DNA from: Cristatella mucedo
Lineage: Eukaryota > Bryozoa > Phylactolaemata > Cristatellidae
Reading direction: 5' to 3'
NCBI GenBank assembly: GCA_009760855.2
Contig: WPIO01000014.1
Span: 1-64,000, forward strand
DNA: 64,000 bases
Shown here in pieces: positions 63,325 through 64,000 of this stretch (its first letter is position 1; the number at the start of each line of letters is the position of its first letter). The notes beneath the pieces are model-generated. The model worked only from the letters and a program-made list of their open reading frames with translations. It had not been told where the DNA came from and did not search any database. Made by a program: the position numbers and the translations under genes.

Positions 63325-64000
63325 ACAAGAACAACAAGGTTAGGGGTAACATGCATAGTGTCAGCATGCAAATATGGTTAGTGGCAGCATGCACAGTGCA
63401 CGAATAATCACATAAGGAACGAATCACAGCGACTTACTGAGAGCTCTCTTAAATAGATGTATTTTTAGTTTCTTTTTAAATGTGGACAAATCGGGAGATG
63501 TCGCAATTCATATCGGGAGTGAGTCCCATGCTTTGGGAGCATACGAACTAAAGGCACGGTCTCTAAAGGATTTGAGATTTGTACGAGGTATGGGTAAACA
63601 GTCAGATTCAGAAAAGTGGGTGGCACGATGCCTAACCTGGTGATGGGGAAGATCTAATATATGGAATGGTGCCAAATAGTGAATGGAGCTAAAAGTGATA
63701 ACAAAGCCTTGAATACGATGCTTTGCTTGACTGGTAGCCAGTGCAGGTCAGCGAGAAGAGGTGTGCTGTGGCAACTGCGCCGCCCACGACAGGCAAGCCA
63801 AGCTGCAAAGTTTTGCAGCAGCTGTAAGCGCCTGAGTGCACATGCCAATAGACTAGGAAGCATTGTTAGAGAAGTCAAGGTGGGATGTCACAAATTCATG
63901 GACCGATTTAAATGTAGTATCTCTATCTAAACATGCCTGAATTTTACCAACGTTGTGTAACAGAAAGTGGGCAGACTTGGCTGTGGAGCTGATGTGGTCG
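63325..64000 (-). mobile_element. LINE-A, antisense, runs off the window
   Basis: Minus strand 3' UTR and C-terminal domain (LLADLHWLPVKQSIVFK; DLHWL region at 63,720-63,760) to the DDHIS region at the edge (GAGCTGATGTGGTCG). The terminal hairpin is replaced at about 63,325 by AACAACAAGAACAACAAGG, so the very 3' end is missing. Confidence 0.87.

Overview
This is animal nuclear DNA. It has spliced genes with long transposon-filled introns, tRNA-derived SINEs, non-LTR retrotransposons (LINEs) with an (ATT)n tail, a Tc1-like transposase and trinucleotide and dinucleotide microsatellites. There are no bacterial-style operons. Two conserved animal genes lie on the + strand. The species cannot be fixed from sequence alone; an invertebrate (perhaps marine) is an inference from the LINE and SINE types. 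Exon calls rest on reading frame, splice-phase agreement and family alignment from memory, not on transcripts.

Region 1 (1-12,055). An Ariadne-2-like RBR E3 ubiquitin ligase gene (ARIH2) is traceable in eight exons, including an intact RING1. The first-half IBR exon and the RING2 exon with the catalytic cysteine were not found, and the first intron ends in AC instead of AG. Its introns carry the most complete LINE-A copy (about 3.8-7.25 kb) and an antisense LINE-A copy (10.8-11.6 kb).

Region 2 (12-27.8 kb). No host gene was seen. From about 15.9 kb lies an AT-rich, decayed Polinton/Maverick-like (virus-derived) element. It contains a protein-primed family B DNA polymerase pseudogene in at least four pieces (15.9-21.4 kb), several unknown coding fragments on both strands, and a phospholipase A2-like motif near 26.4 kb. 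A LINE-A copy that itself holds a SINE, a second LINE family (LINE-B), a short LINE-A scrap and three more SINEs are inserted into it.

Region 3 (28.0-63.2 kb, running off the right edge). This is the N-terminal half of a MOV10L1/Armitage-like gene, the RNA helicase that acts in primary piRNA production. Eleven exons totalling 2,157 nt (719 codons) join with every splice phase agreeing. The helicase core is not reached and must lie beyond the window. The introns are packed with LINE-A copies in both orientations, solo LINE tails, SINEs, a Tc1-like relic and microsatellites. One antisense LINE-A ends 19 nt before an exon.

LINE-A and one SINE family share a 3' hairpin (arms AAGCGCC / GGCGCTT), so the SINE probably borrows the LINE-A machinery. 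Many isolated 55-75 bp copies of just this tail are scattered through the window, one of them inside the reverse-transcriptase catalytic motif of another LINE-A copy. A piRNA-pathway gene whose own pre-mRNA carries antisense LINE-A sequence is the most interesting arrangement here; any regulatory meaning is inference.
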